The position numbers were made by a program, and so were the translations under genes. Below, piece by piece: positions 51,768 to 63,328 of a stretch of 64,000 nt of DNA. The notes under the pieces are model-generated. The model was not told where the DNA came from. It did no database searches and saw nothing but the letters and a program-made list of their open reading frames with translations. The stretch is taken from the NCBI RefSeq assembly GCF_051106095.1, contig NC_135783.1:330658322-330722321 (forward strand). The letters are read 5' to 3'. The number at the start of each line of letters is the position of its first letter. Within the stretch, counting starts at the first letter, position 1. The DNA is from Pogona vitticeps. Taxonomy: Eukaryota; Chordata; Lepidosauria; Squamata; Agamidae.

Positions 51768-51832
51768 TTTGCAAAGCACACATGGACCCCGCCCCCGGTA
51801 CACGGTTGGGAAAAGGTTGGGGACCACTGATT
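51768..51832. mobile_element. hAT-type MITE remnant
   Basis: GGTTGGGGACCACTGA at its right end matches the TIR of the element at 32568. The left TIR is missing. Confidence 0.55.
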
Positions 51833-52214
51833 TAGGTAAAGCAAAGATTTATATGATGGGCTTCCTGGTACTGTCAGTGGAGGAAGACGATAAATTTTTA
51901 TTAGTTTTCTCAACTGAATCTGCCTGTGATATTACTCCTTCCCCCCCCTCAAATCTCCAAATTCTTTGCTCTTTGAAGAGCTGAATATTTTTGAATCAAA
52001 TCTGCTGATGAAACAATATACTTTAAAGAGTTGTTGGAGTTTATCTCTGTTGATACCACCACAAAAATCCATCTGAATCTTGTATTCCTATTGCCTTCTA
52101 CATTTCCTAGAATTGTTGTCTTTTCCTGTGACTCTTCCATTCTTGTGAGATCTTGAAAGCATAATAGTGCCAGTTAGGCATTTTAACATCTTGTCAGTAT
52201 TCAGTCTTGATTGG

Positions 52215-52500
52215 ATTTATATGTGTTATGTACTGTCAAATCAAAACCTATTTATAACAAGCCTAGCAGGGTTTTCAGGGTGAGTGAAAGGTTTTTATCA
52301 GTTCCACCCTATTCAGTGAATTTGCATGGCCAGGGGCAGATTTGAACCCAGGTCTCCTAAGACCTAGTCCTTCCCTCTGTCCACTACATCTCTCTGGATG
52401 TCAACAGCATCAAGCCAATTTATGCCAGGGTCTCCTAGTCCTTTGAAAGGCTCCTTCTTTTGGGCATGCTATAGGACTGTGCAGCTTGCCCAGCACCATG
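52215..52500 (-). mobile_element. Old tRNA-derived SINE remnants (RTE-tail family)
   Basis: TACTGTCAAATCAAAACCT (tail complement), GCAGATTTGAACCCAGGTCT (B box complement) and GTGCAGCTTGCCCAGCACCA are recognisable on the - strand. Confidence 0.5.
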
Positions 52501-52907
52501 CAGGCTGATTCTCCTCCAGAATGGGGGAAAGAACTTCCAACTTCCAGCTTCTGGCTCTGCAGACAGTTACCCAACTCAATGAGGTACAGTATGATCAAAT
52601 TTAGAACCCTGTTATTTATCTTTCGGTGGTCTAAAGCTCTACCACAACACTGCACTTTGAATTTTTAAAAAAAGACTACCACCTTTTCCACAGCCCAGCT
52701 TTTATATCTACCTGTATACACTTATTTGGAGTACTATAGTATGGATTATTTTTGCTTTCTCGAGTCACATTTTTTAGACTCCTGGATCTTTTCCTAGATC
52801 CTTGATATCTGCTCTTCCAAATCTTACTCTATTGATTTTTAGCCGTAGACTCCATTTGAATTGATGACTGAACCAAAAAATAGAAATGTTTAACATGATC
52901 CATTTAA

Positions 52908-53030
52908 TGGTTGTTGTGGGTTTTTCGGGCTCTTTGGCCGTGTTCCGAAGGTTGTTCTTCCTAACGTTTCGCCAGTCTCTGTGGCCGGCATCTTCAGAGG
53001 ACAGCACTCTGTGCTCTGGTATAGTTGGCC
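52908..53030 (-). mobile_element. Penelope-like element fragment
   Basis: On the - strand it reads CTCTGAAGATGCCGGCCACA, GAGACTGGCGAAACGTTAGG, and later GAACACGGCCAAAGAGCCCG. This repeat is very common in reptiles and is reminiscent of Penelope-like (Neptune) termini. A CTGAAGA...GCC...GGC-GAAAC layout recalls a decayed hammerhead core. Confidence 0.45.
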
Positions 53031-56000
53031 AACTACACTCCTCAGCAATCAAGTCATTACTCTTTTCTTCCAGTAGTGTTGTATTATCAGTCATAAACCA
53101 TACATTTTTCAACAAGTTTTCCATTCCTTCATCTGACTCTAATCCCCATTTCCATACATTTTCTGTATATGGATATAAAAGACAGGAAATACACCTTTCT
53201 CTGACAGCTCTGCCAATGGAAAACCATAGGTTCCCACCATATTCTTTCCTACCTATAGCTTCTTATTCAGAGTATAAGTCAGACATCAGGACACACAAGT
53301 GCAGTGGCACATCCATTTATTTTTTAGCAATCTATTGCTTGCTCCAGACAAGAAAAACTTTGTTGTAATCTATGAAACACACAACAATTTTCTTCTGAAA
53401 TTCTCTGGTATGCTCCAATAGCCAGTATGGGACATGAAGCCAGACTGTCAATTGTATAAATCTCTTTCAATAAAACTAGCAGCTTTACAGAGCCACACAT
53501 GTCTACAGGGCTTTGGAAGACTAGCACTGTGCTGCCCCTGACAGGTTAAGCCGGCTGCTAAGATAGGAATGGATGGACAGCTTCAGCATTTCTCAGTGTC
53601 AGGTCACATTTCCAGATGCAACATTTCCAAGACGATACTGATTCAAGAAATATACTTCCCAGCTGTAGACATGATCCAACAAGGAAGTGGTGTGCCACTG
53701 GATGTGTGTTCTTTAACAGAAAAAAATTGGTGCGTAATGGATTTTCACAATTGCTTCCGCCCTGAAAACTGAATCACCCTTCAAGAGTTTTTCTAAATTG
53801 ACTTTAACAGACCTCACACAAGAGTCAATGAAGAAATCTAAAAGTGTATCTCAACACCAGCCATGAGACACATAATTGCTGTTTGTGAACAAAGACTTAG
53901 TGTTCATTTTCCTAGTGATCAGTCACCAAAGAAAAGTAAACTTAATTTGCAATTTACTGAGCTCCAAAACAACATAGGAAGATAACTTACTTCTTAAGGC
54001 AATTCAATTTCTAATTGGGAAGCCCACATTGTAACTGTGTCCACCCAAGACAAACTTCTCAATTTAACTTAATGTATCCTGTATGTGCTATCCTATATTC
54101 TCTTCACTATGAAAACCGTTTAATCTCTGTCTTTGGTATGTCTGTACTGTTATGTATCTGATCTGCTAGCTCTCAGCTTTTCTGCACAGATATAGCCTTA
54201 TCAGAAGTATCTTTGCTTTGGTGGCAACCTGTTTGAATTATTTCAATATATTATAATTTGGTATTCAACTCATTGAAGGAACCTTTCCTTCTTAATCTGT
54301 CCACCTGAGCCCAAAAGGCATCAGTTTATGCCCTTATTTATGAAGTAAACAAACAAATGCAAAACCACCTCCAGTGGATATGAAAGGTATCATTAGAACA
54401 GCATGGCACTAGCCCTTACATGAACCATGATAATACTTGCATCGTAGCACAGGACCTTTCACCTTCCAGCCACCTTCTGCTGTCATCAGCTACCACAGGT
54501 CCATCCTCACTGCTGCTAAAAGGCCACAGATTTAGTAGGTCACTTGCAAGCCCACCACGAGCTCCTCCCTCAGGAGGGGAAATTGACACCTAGCTGCATC
54601 TGCTGATGATGGAACAGCCACTGGCTAGGAATGACACTAGCCCTTTTCCACAATGGAAAAAAAACCTACTGGGTGATCTGCCGGTTACTCACACTAGGGA
54701 GCTGCATTTAACTACAGCCTAGCACCCACAGATCTCAGGATAGTAGCAAGGACCAAGGACTGAAAACATCACACTTGGAAGACATGCGTGTTAGTTGCCT
54801 GATATTTTCTCTATCGATACCAGTGTTTTTCCTGAAGGAAATGCGTCACTTTTTGAAGCAGGCTTTAGACAGCACAATTAGATGGAAACAATAGCGTTTG
54901 CCCACAAGGGACCAGCCAGCTCTTCCTGGCTATGTGGAACAAACTCCAAATAAATAAATAAACAAATAAATAAATAAATGCTTCCATCTTTCACTGAGTG
55001 TGGTGTGGTGGAGTTGGTTTGAAGGAGGAGCCCAATGAGGAAAGAAATTTGGCAAACTGGCCAAGGAAGGGTGTTTCCTAAGCATTGAAATAGCAGTAGA
55101 ATTATTGCACAAATATTTACATCTTAGGCCAGCTACATCACTGCTAAAGGTGACCAAGTTCTGCTTTCTCCCCATTAAGCCTTATTTTAAAAAGAGCAAA
55201 TATTTACAAAACATATATCTGCATCACATCACGTACAAAGAGTCTCATGCAGGTAATCAGCTCCATGCACACATACTGTCAACCCTGCTGCTGTTTTAAA
55301 TGAAGAAAGGATTTCCTTGTGTAATTAAGCAGAAAGTTTAAACAGGCTCCTAGCAGGGGGATAGGATGCAAGTACATGCAGGCAGGCAGGCCTGTAATGT
55401 TAATGTCTGGAACCAGCCGTGCATCGCACCCCAAAGCAAAATTAATATTTTTTGCCTTGCACAACATTCAAAAATTATAGCAAAGCTTGAAGAAGTTGTT
55501 TCTGGACTACAGCTGCCATAATATCCCAGGTAATGTAATTCTGTACTAGTAGGCCTGGAAGATTATGGGAAATGCAATCCAAAAACCTTTTCCAAGATCT
55601 GGATCATATACATATCTATCCTGAAACTATGAATTAAGAATGGATCTTCATGGATGCATAAGTCAATGCAGGAATCTTGCAGTACTGGCCTATCAGAGGA
55701 ATGACCAGCTAGCTTGCTCCAGAGATGGGGAGCACAATCACCCACAACAATCTCTTGCATTTATTTCTTTTGTTTATTTGTTAGATTTTTACCCCGCCCT
55801 CTAGACAATGTCTACTCGGGGCGGCTTACATAGATAAAACAGGGCAATATGACATATATAAAATCATAAAAATTACAATTATAACAATTAATTTGAAGAA
55901 AACATTTCCAAGATGGCATGACTCAAAAAGAAAGAGAAATAGAATTTATCATTAGGATTTATTTGAAATCTTCTAGACTCTGCTTCTTTAATTTCATGAA

Positions 56001-58169
56001 GTCAAATCATGTTTCTTTCCCATATTTTCTCCAATTACAGCTCCATTAGGAAGAATGGAAAGCAGCTACTTTTAGGAGCTATTGGGGAATGAAGCTTATC
56101 AATTCCCCATCCCCAGACAGCTGTCCAAAAGGTAGAGAACAAGGAAACACATAAGTCTGTTTCCCACTTCATTGTTTTTTCAAGGCAATTTGCCACATCC
56201 TTAATTCTGAATCTGACACCCTGGGGCTCTTATTTGATTGAGATAGTGCAGTCTGAATTTAATAATTTCTTGTGTTTGGCTCCTGATATAAAAACAACCG
56301 GTAGTTTGATGAGGAGGACTTACCTATGGATTGACCCTGCTCCCATCTTTTAAACAAGGAATTTACAATATAAACACAAGGAACATTTATACTCAGAAGT
56401 AACTCTGAAGTCTCTCTGAGTTCAATGAGGTTTTGCCCCAAGTTATGTTCAAAGTTTGGAAAAGTTACTTTTCCAAGCTCTGAGAGTCCCATCCAGGGAT
56501 TCCAAAAGACACAGTTCAAACTGGTACTTTCCCACACACTAGCAAATGCCCCCAACACTGCAGCCTTAGTAGTTGCTAACTGGCTGCACATCTGGATCAG
56601 GGAGAGAGAATTGCATCAGAAACAAATTGATTTCCTTTAATACCTGAGCCTGATACCACAGATGTTGTATTCACCCAAGCCCTCTCTGTTTAAAGCTTTA
56701 AAAAAAATAAGAATTTGATTGGATCAGAAATCTACATAGATAAACAGTTTAGATTTGCTGCTAGCCAATTTTCAGAGAGATTTACAGAAAGAATAACAGA
56801 GTAGCAAAGGCTCACGTGCAAGAAGCACCATCTTATCCAAGAAGCTGTGAAAATGACTTGCCTTTGAAGCAGCACAGAGCTTCTGCTTCTCTTGGTCTCG
56901 TCTGAAGCTCTTGGCTGACTAACCTCTTCCCGGCACAGAGCTAAACTGTCAGTGAGTCGGAGGAGGAGGAGGAGCACAACATCATACTCCACTCTGCTAC
57001 TCTTCTTGTCAGTGTCACAGCCAAGAACCACCCCAAAACTTGAGATGATATTAACAGAGTATCTCCTCTTGTTACTCTCAGAGCTGGATTAGTCTCACCA
57101 TTAGGCAGAAGGAGGCAAGTATCTTAGATGGTAAATGCTCTGGAATAGCAAAAAACTCCCTGGCTTATTTTCTGAGCTACTTAATGACTTCAGTCTATAG
57201 GACAAGCAACATGTCTGAAAATTAGCCCGCTGCCCACGGTTGCTGGGGCTGGGGAGGGGATGTTGCCGCAACACTCCCTTTGAAGTAGCTGTATGTGGTT
57301 GGCTGGCTTTTGTACATAGAATGGCATGTGCCCTCAGGGGGTGTCTTGGGGTGGTCCTATTCCAGAAGCACATTGCCCATGTTTGAAATATCTAGCTGTC
57401 GACATCCACTCTTGTTGGTATTCCCCAGTAACTGGTATTTGGTGTACTGTTCCTGAACCAGAAGATCCAATCAATCATCATGGATAGATAACATCTATGT
57501 GTTGACCAACCTTCTCCTCTATAAATGTGGCTGGTCTTTTTGTAAAGACAGTGAACAGGAGACATAACGTGTAATGTGGCAAATACTCTCTTTTGCTTGC
57601 CAATCAAATTAATTGGACGACCCAGAGTTCTAGAACGATGGATGAGGGGGAGGGAAAGATTCTATATTTACTTCCTCTATATCATTACACCTCACTCTGC
57701 TTAAATTTTCTTTTATCAAAGAACCCAAGAGTCCCAGTGTTTTAGCCTTTCCTCAAAGGAAGTTCCACCATCTTGATTTATAACTTTGGTCAGACTTTTA
57801 TAGCATTACAATATCCCCTCTGTTTATTTAACACATCTATGTAGGTTTTATCAGAAATTTAAATGGATTCACCAAGATTCAATTCAGGAACATATAGTAC
57901 AATGCCATGGATCTTAACTGGCATATAGAATACTTACCTACTTATCTACCTTCCTTCCTTCTTTGTTTTGCAGGGATCACACAATATAGCAATGTCCTAA
58001 GCATAGAGCTTATGGATGGAGCAATGGAAATTATACACGTGTTGATTTACCAATCAGATACTGAATCAGTGGGACTACTCTTACTTGGAATTAGCTACAG
58101 GAGAGAATTGCCCTGTGGAAGGGAACTAGCAATGGCTGTCCAAGATATCTGCAGATTAGACACAATCCT
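53031..58169. other. Intergenic, few recognisable elements
   Basis: It contains an (AAAT)n run at 54950-54979 and an L2-type 3' end at 55757-55830 (- orientation, TTTTACCCCGCCCTCTAGAC). A short foldback repeat scrap lies at 55480-55580. Otherwise nothing is supported. Untranslated GPR68 exons could lie here but I cannot see them. Confidence 0.4.
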
Positions 58170-58178
58170 GGCATACTA

Positions 58179-59019
58179 CTCCTTCTATTACCATCTCCAC
58201 ACAAGAATTGGAGGTTGTTCATGACTCTGTGTACCTTGGCTCAACCATCTCTGACACCCTCTCCCTGGATGTCGAGCTGGATAAACGCATTGGGAAAGCA
58301 GCTACCATGTTCTCTAGACTCACAAAGAGAGTATGGCTCAATAGGAAGCTGACAACACATACCAAGATCCAGGTCTATAGAGCCTGTGTCCTGAGCACAC
58401 TCCTGTACTAAAGTGAGTCCTGGACCCTTTGTGCACGTCAGGAGAGGAAGCTGAACACCTTCCATATGCGTTGCCTCCGACGGATTTTTGGCATCACCTG
58501 GCAGGACAAAGTTCCAAACAGAGTAGTCCTAGAACGAGCTGGAATATTCAGCATGCACACATTACTGAAACAGCGACGTCTACGTTGGCTTGGGCACGTA
58601 GTGAGAATGGCTGATGGTCGGATTCCAAAGGATCTCCTGTATGGAGAATTAGTGCAGGGAAATCGCCCGAGAGGGAGACCACAGCTGCGATACAAGGATA
58701 TCTGCAAGCGGGATCTGAAGGCCTTAGGAATAGACCTCAACAGATGGGAAACCCTGACATCTGACCGTTCAGCCTGGAGGCAGGCAGTGCTTCACGGCCT
58801 CTCCCAATTTGAAGAGACCCTTGTCCAGCAGGCCGAGGCGAAGAGGAAGTCACAAAAGCAGCAAAACCAGGGAGCTGGACAGGGGACAGATTGGATTTGT
58901 CTTCAGTGTGGAAGAGATTGCCACTCTCGAATTGGCCTCTTCAGCCACACTAGACGCTGTTCCAAGTCCTCCATACAGAGCACGACACCATAGTCTTTCG
59001 AGACTGAAGGATGCCTAAC
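58179..59019 (+). mobile_element. CCHC-finger LINE 3' end, copy 2 (RTE/Vingi-like), with 9-bp TSD
   Basis: GGCATACTA is duplicated perfectly at 58170-58178 and 59020-59028. The 841-bp insert holds the LINE C-terminus and a short 3' UTR ending CATAGTCTTTCGAGACTGAA then GGATGCCTAAC, with no poly(A) or simple repeat. The clade is uncertain: its GRPQLRYKDICKRD-type C-terminus resembles RTE, while the terminal finger recalls Ingi/Vingi-like elements. Confidence 0.85.
58208..58993 (+). pseudogene. LINE ORF2 C-terminus with terminal CCHC finger
   Basis: The frame reads EVVHDSVYLGSTISDTLSLD, HTKIQVYRACVLSTLLY, one TAA at 58409 (GSESW expected), then ESWTLCARQERKLNTFHMRC, LRRIFGITWQDKVPNRVVLE, RLRWLGHVVRMADGRIPKDL and RGRPQLRYKDICKRDLKALG. 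It ends with CLQCGRDC..RIGLFSHTRRC, a C-x2-C-x12-H-x3-C finger, before TAG. Apart from that one stop it is open, so the copy is young. Confidence 0.85.
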
Positions 59020-59028
59020 GGCATACTA

Positions 59029-60530
59029 TGAGAATGGAAAAGTGGGGGAATCCATAAAAGAGATTATTAGGGAAGGAATAAAGAAAAAATCCATCCATAT
59101 TGCAATGCCTTTATGTGAAATTACAATACAGCATGTTTTTGAACACTCCATTGTTCTTGTTGCTCATTTTTAGATTACTGCAATGCAGTTGCACAAAATA
59201 CTGCCTCTACAGCACTATATTTATTTTTGATGCCAAGATTAAAAAGAAAACCAAAAAACAACCCAAACCAAATGCACTTTACCACCATCAGAACTGCTAT
59301 TTTTCTTCTCGTTTCTCTTTAGCCACTGAAATTAAACTAGGTTACTGTTCTCTTGACTTAAGGAACAGAATTCTAGACTACAATCCTGACATGTTTTTAC
59401 ATTGTTTGAGACTATGTGTTGTTTAAAACGGGTTAATTTTTGATCACTTTAGTACTGTTTTGTTTTCTTCTGTAACCAACTTGGAATTCTTTTCAAAAGC
59501 AAGATAAACAGGCAATGTCTACAATTAGATACAAAAGAAATAGTAAAGTCACATCCTGGCTTTCTTAGAACTTAAGTATTTTACTGCAACACCACTGAAA
59601 GAATAATTACCAGAAGTTATTAAGCACTGTTTACAATCAAAAAAGAGAAAATGCAATGCCAACAGGACAAGAGAGAGCCCCAGTTGCACATGCTAAGGTA
59701 TATACTGTAAGCATATTCAAATGTACAGTTGCCATAATGGTCTCTCCTCCACAACTTTGGATGCATGGCAGTGTCACCATTAAGTTTGTAAAAATCATTC
59801 CTGAAAATTCAAACACATACCATGGGCATATTGCTATGATTTTTGCTAATCTTATACACCAGCCTTAATTTAATAAAAAGCAAGCTTGCCAACTGCTGCT
59901 ACCATGGATAAAGCTGTTAATATAAACATAGAAAAACAGTTGCGTGGTGAAAGGATAGGAAAACAATAAAGGTAAAAGGCATGTTGAAATTTCAGCCATG
60001 TTTTAGAGTCTGAAACATGCTACAAGTTGTGTGAGAAATATTTTAACTATTACAAGGTTGGCTTGTCTGCATAGTTTCTCTTGAGCTTGTAAACTGGACC
60101 GTGTTTTTAGATTCTGTTTTAAATCAATAATCTAAAGCATGTTTTCTTCAATGTTAAAAGGTCAAGAGAATGAAGCAGCTCCACCCTCTCTGTTCCTGGT
60201 AAATGAGAAGACCTGTATGTAATTAGGGAGAAGATGGATATGCAACTGGAAAGCTACACTGTTTTCTAGGCAAAATAGAAGGTTGACGTGCATCCTGCTT
60301 ACTTGACAGTAACAGCTCATATTGATACTTGCCAGTGTTTTCTGTCCCATGCTTTGGCTTTGCTCCCCTCTGAGAACTTCAAACTGAATTGACCCTTGGC
60401 TAAAAAATGTTCTCCAACCATTGGTTCAATGCATAATGAATATGGGGGTTGTGGCTTCAGGGATTTGTCACAAAATTTTGCAGAGCCACAAACCTTGTTG
60501 GCTAGCCTTACATGTGTTATCCTTTTTTTG
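59029..60530. other. Intergenic, nothing recognised
   Basis: AT-rich, without repeat termini or coding features that I can defend. Confidence 0.35.
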
Positions 60531-60537
60531 ACAAAAA

Positions 60538-60796
60538 CTGTGTGCTGTCAAGCCAATTCAGACTTACGCTGCCGTTTTCCAGGTACAGAGCACTCAGTAG
60601 TTTACCATTCCCTTCTTCTGTGGGCATTCTGGAAATGTGCAGCTTGCCCAAGACATACAGGCTGGCTCTACTCGCAGGAGGCACAGCAGGGAATCAAACT
60701 GATAACCCCCTGTCTCCACAGCCAAATGCTCCAGTTCAGTGTGCTATTAACCCAGCCCTATTGTGTGCTGTCAAGTCAGTTCAGCCTAACTTAAAA
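60538..60796 (-). mobile_element. tRNA-derived SINE (RTE-tail family), - orientation, with a second tail scrap
   Basis: GTGCTGTCAAGCCAATTCAG (tail complement), GTGCAGCTTGCCCAAGACAT and GGGAATCAAACTGATAACCC (B-box complement). A second GTGCTGTCAAGTCAGTTCAG starts at 60767, suggesting two insertions. Confidence 0.65.
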
Positions 60797-60837
60797 TGTG
60801 TGACTCTAAGAAAATCAGAACGGCATGTTTACATTCA

Positions 60838-61179
60838 GGGACGTGGTGGCGCTGCAGGCTAAACTGCAGAAGCCTGTGCTGCAGGGTCAGAAGACCAAGC
60901 AGTCGTAAGATCGAATCCACGCGACGGAGTGAGCTCCCGTCGCTTGTCCCAGCTCCCGCCAACCTAGTGGTTTGAAAGCATGCAAATGCAAGTAGATAAA
61001 TAGGGACCACTTCGGTGGGAAGGTAACAGCATTCCATGTCTAAGTCGCACTGGCCATGTGACCACGGAAGATTGTCTTTGGACAAAACGCTGGCTCTATG
61101 GCTTAGAAACGGGGTGAGCACCGCCCCCTAGAGTCAAACACGACTGGACAAAAATTGTCAAGGGGAACCTTTACCTTTT
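60838..61179 (+). mobile_element. Sauria SINE, copy 3, with perfect 13-bp TSD
   Basis: Head GGGACGTGGTGGCGCTGCAG, B-box region GATCGAATCC near 60910, tail AGAGTCAAACACGACTGGAC then GGGGAACCTTTACCTTTT. ATGTTTACATTCA is duplicated without change at 60825-60837 and 61180-61192. This looks like one of the younger copies. Confidence 0.95.
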
Positions 61180-61316
61180 ATGTTTACATTCAAGTACAAT
61201 ACAGCTGTTAACAAAATGTGTTGCAATTAGGCAACATGATTTAGCTCTGCACAATCCCCTTAACTACAACATAACTTCTTCCATTCTGGTTTCCCTTGGC
61301 CCATATGAAACCCCAA

Positions 61317-61628
61317 GCTGGTTGAATAACTCAGTGGCTTAGGTATCTGGCTGCCGAGCCAGAGGTTGGGGGGCCCACAAAAATGAGGCAAGTCAATTCT
61401 AAGATAAGTTGGAATTGACTTGACGGCATGCAATCATTATTACCTCTTTTTATTCCCATTTCCCCACTGGAGACTTTCCCACTATGTCTCCTATGGGTAG
61501 AGCCTTGGGAAAGCTGCACAGTCCCAAGATGCCACCAGAAGAAGAGGCTGGTAAACTAAATCCATCTGGAAAACTCTGCAAAAGGCCTCTGTAAGTCAGA
61601 ACTGACTTGATGGCACATTATTATCATT
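61317..61628 (+). mobile_element. tRNA-derived SINE (RTE-tail family) with intact tail
   Basis: GTTGAATAACTCAGTGGCTT and GCTGCCGAGCCAGAGGTTGG head; ATAAGTTGGAATTGACTTGA at 61400; then GCCTTGGGAAAGCTGCACAG and a final GTAAGTCAGAACTGACTTGA with TGGCACATTATTATCATT. The two tails suggest one copy inside another. Confidence 0.7.
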
Positions 61629-61629
61629 T

Positions 61630-63328
61630 ATTATATGTGATAAGAGCTCGGTCAAGGGATTGTTTTTAATAAACCAATCAACAGAGTTAGACTTCTATAG
61701 AGCCTTAATTTTATGAGGGTGCTACAGACACAAAAACACACAACTTGAAGAAAAAAATGACCCACCAAAATGTGTTGAAATATGTAACTCCACAGGGGTT
61801 GGGAAACCTTTACAAAAGCTGTATCTTGGTGGTAAAACAAATCAAATTATGTATTTTAAAAATCCTTTATTGTAGACAACCTGACTTTTCTCACAATGTG
61901 ATTGGTACACGCTATGACACACACTAGTCATTGGTCATGTGCAACTGTTACAGAATATGTGTTCTCTCACTATAATAAATCACAAAATCAAGAGAAGTTT
62001 TACAATTCCATTAATCTGTTATAAAGAAAATGCCTCTTTTACAAGCAAAAAACGCACAAGATATACATAAGCAGTCAACAAACCCCATGAAGTGAAAAGA
62101 CTTCATCTGGGCATAAATAGGATTTTTAAAAGCATTTCTTTAATGTGCATAGAAACGCATTTTGGTTTCTACACAGATCCAACTGACCGAGTCAGAATCC
62201 AGGCCTGAAATCCTCAATGATTCAATGTGTTCCAAGTGGACAAACTAGTCTGAGGAAGGCAGCAGTGCCAATGTCAAAAAATTAATCTGCTATGTATCAT
62301 ATAGGATACAAGCAACTCTACATTTTGAGGCAAGGAAAATGACAGTAACTGTTTTCTAGGAGAAAGAGAATCACTTTTAATGCAACCTAATGAATACAGT
62401 AGTAGTAAAAAAAATGCCAGTTGCTTGGTGAGCCCTCATTTTAAGGGAGACACTGACCCACAATAAGGGTGCAATCAGTTCCAGTGTTTCTCTTGTTTTT
62501 ATTGACAAAACATAAAGGACTTATCAAAAGGCAGCACCTCTACTGCACCACAGTGCAGCAAACAAACAAACAAACAAACAAACAAAAACCCACAAAGAAC
62601 AAGACATTTAATAGGCAAGTTAAAGATGGGTGGTCACCAGACTGAGGGGGCTGAAGCAAATGTGAGATGTGGGGCAAGTATGTCCTGATGTCATTGCACT
62701 GTGACTCCCATTCTCCCTCAAGACAGGCTATGTTATCTAGAATTGATGGGAACTTCAGTCCAACAACATCAGGAGGAGCATGTTCTATACCCTGCCTTGT
62801 GTGCTAGTCATCTTCTTTTCAAAGAGCAGCTGTTTCAACGAGACCCAAGAAGAGACTTGCAGATAAGTAAAAAAAAAACCTGGCATTTTAAAGAGGGAAG
62901 CCTCGGCTGAACTAAGTAATATTTCAGTAAGGTTTAAAGTTCAGTAGTCAAATGCACATACATGTACACAATTCACCAATTAATAAAGAACAGTGCTTTT
63001 TTTAAGAAAGGAAGCAAATGGTGAGAACTTGATGCTTCCAAGAATTAAATTTCAAATTCCTTGATTTGGGAGAGGGCAGGAAGAAGAGGACCTGTTTAAA
63101 TTGTTCATGTGATCTTCTAGGCACAAGCGCAGCCATATTTGGCAATTCAGTCTTTCTCTTCTTGAGTATCAATGCAGTTTGTCGCAGTACACTGTAAGCA
63201 TCTAGAAGACAATTAAGACAACACATAGGTGGTTTTGTGTTTAGAGATACTATCATTTCAAGTTTTCAGTAGTGAAACACAAATTTATATCTCCCTTAGG
63301 GAACAGAAGTGGAGGGTGAGAAAAAGTA
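61630..63328 (-). other. Probable CCDC88C 3' UTR and downstream flank
   Basis: AT-rich sequence downstream of the CCDC88C stop with no ORF of note. A (CAAA)n run lies near 62561-62590. A possible poly(A) signal (AATAAA read on the - strand) is at 62498-62503, and others lie nearer 61865. The real 3' end cannot be chosen from sequence alone. Confidence 0.4.

Noticed and set aside
56850-57000. Possible GPR68 promoter or first exon (GGAGGAGGAGGAGGAG run, - strand)
   Set aside because: Only composition suggests it; no CpG island, donor or conserved block could be shown.
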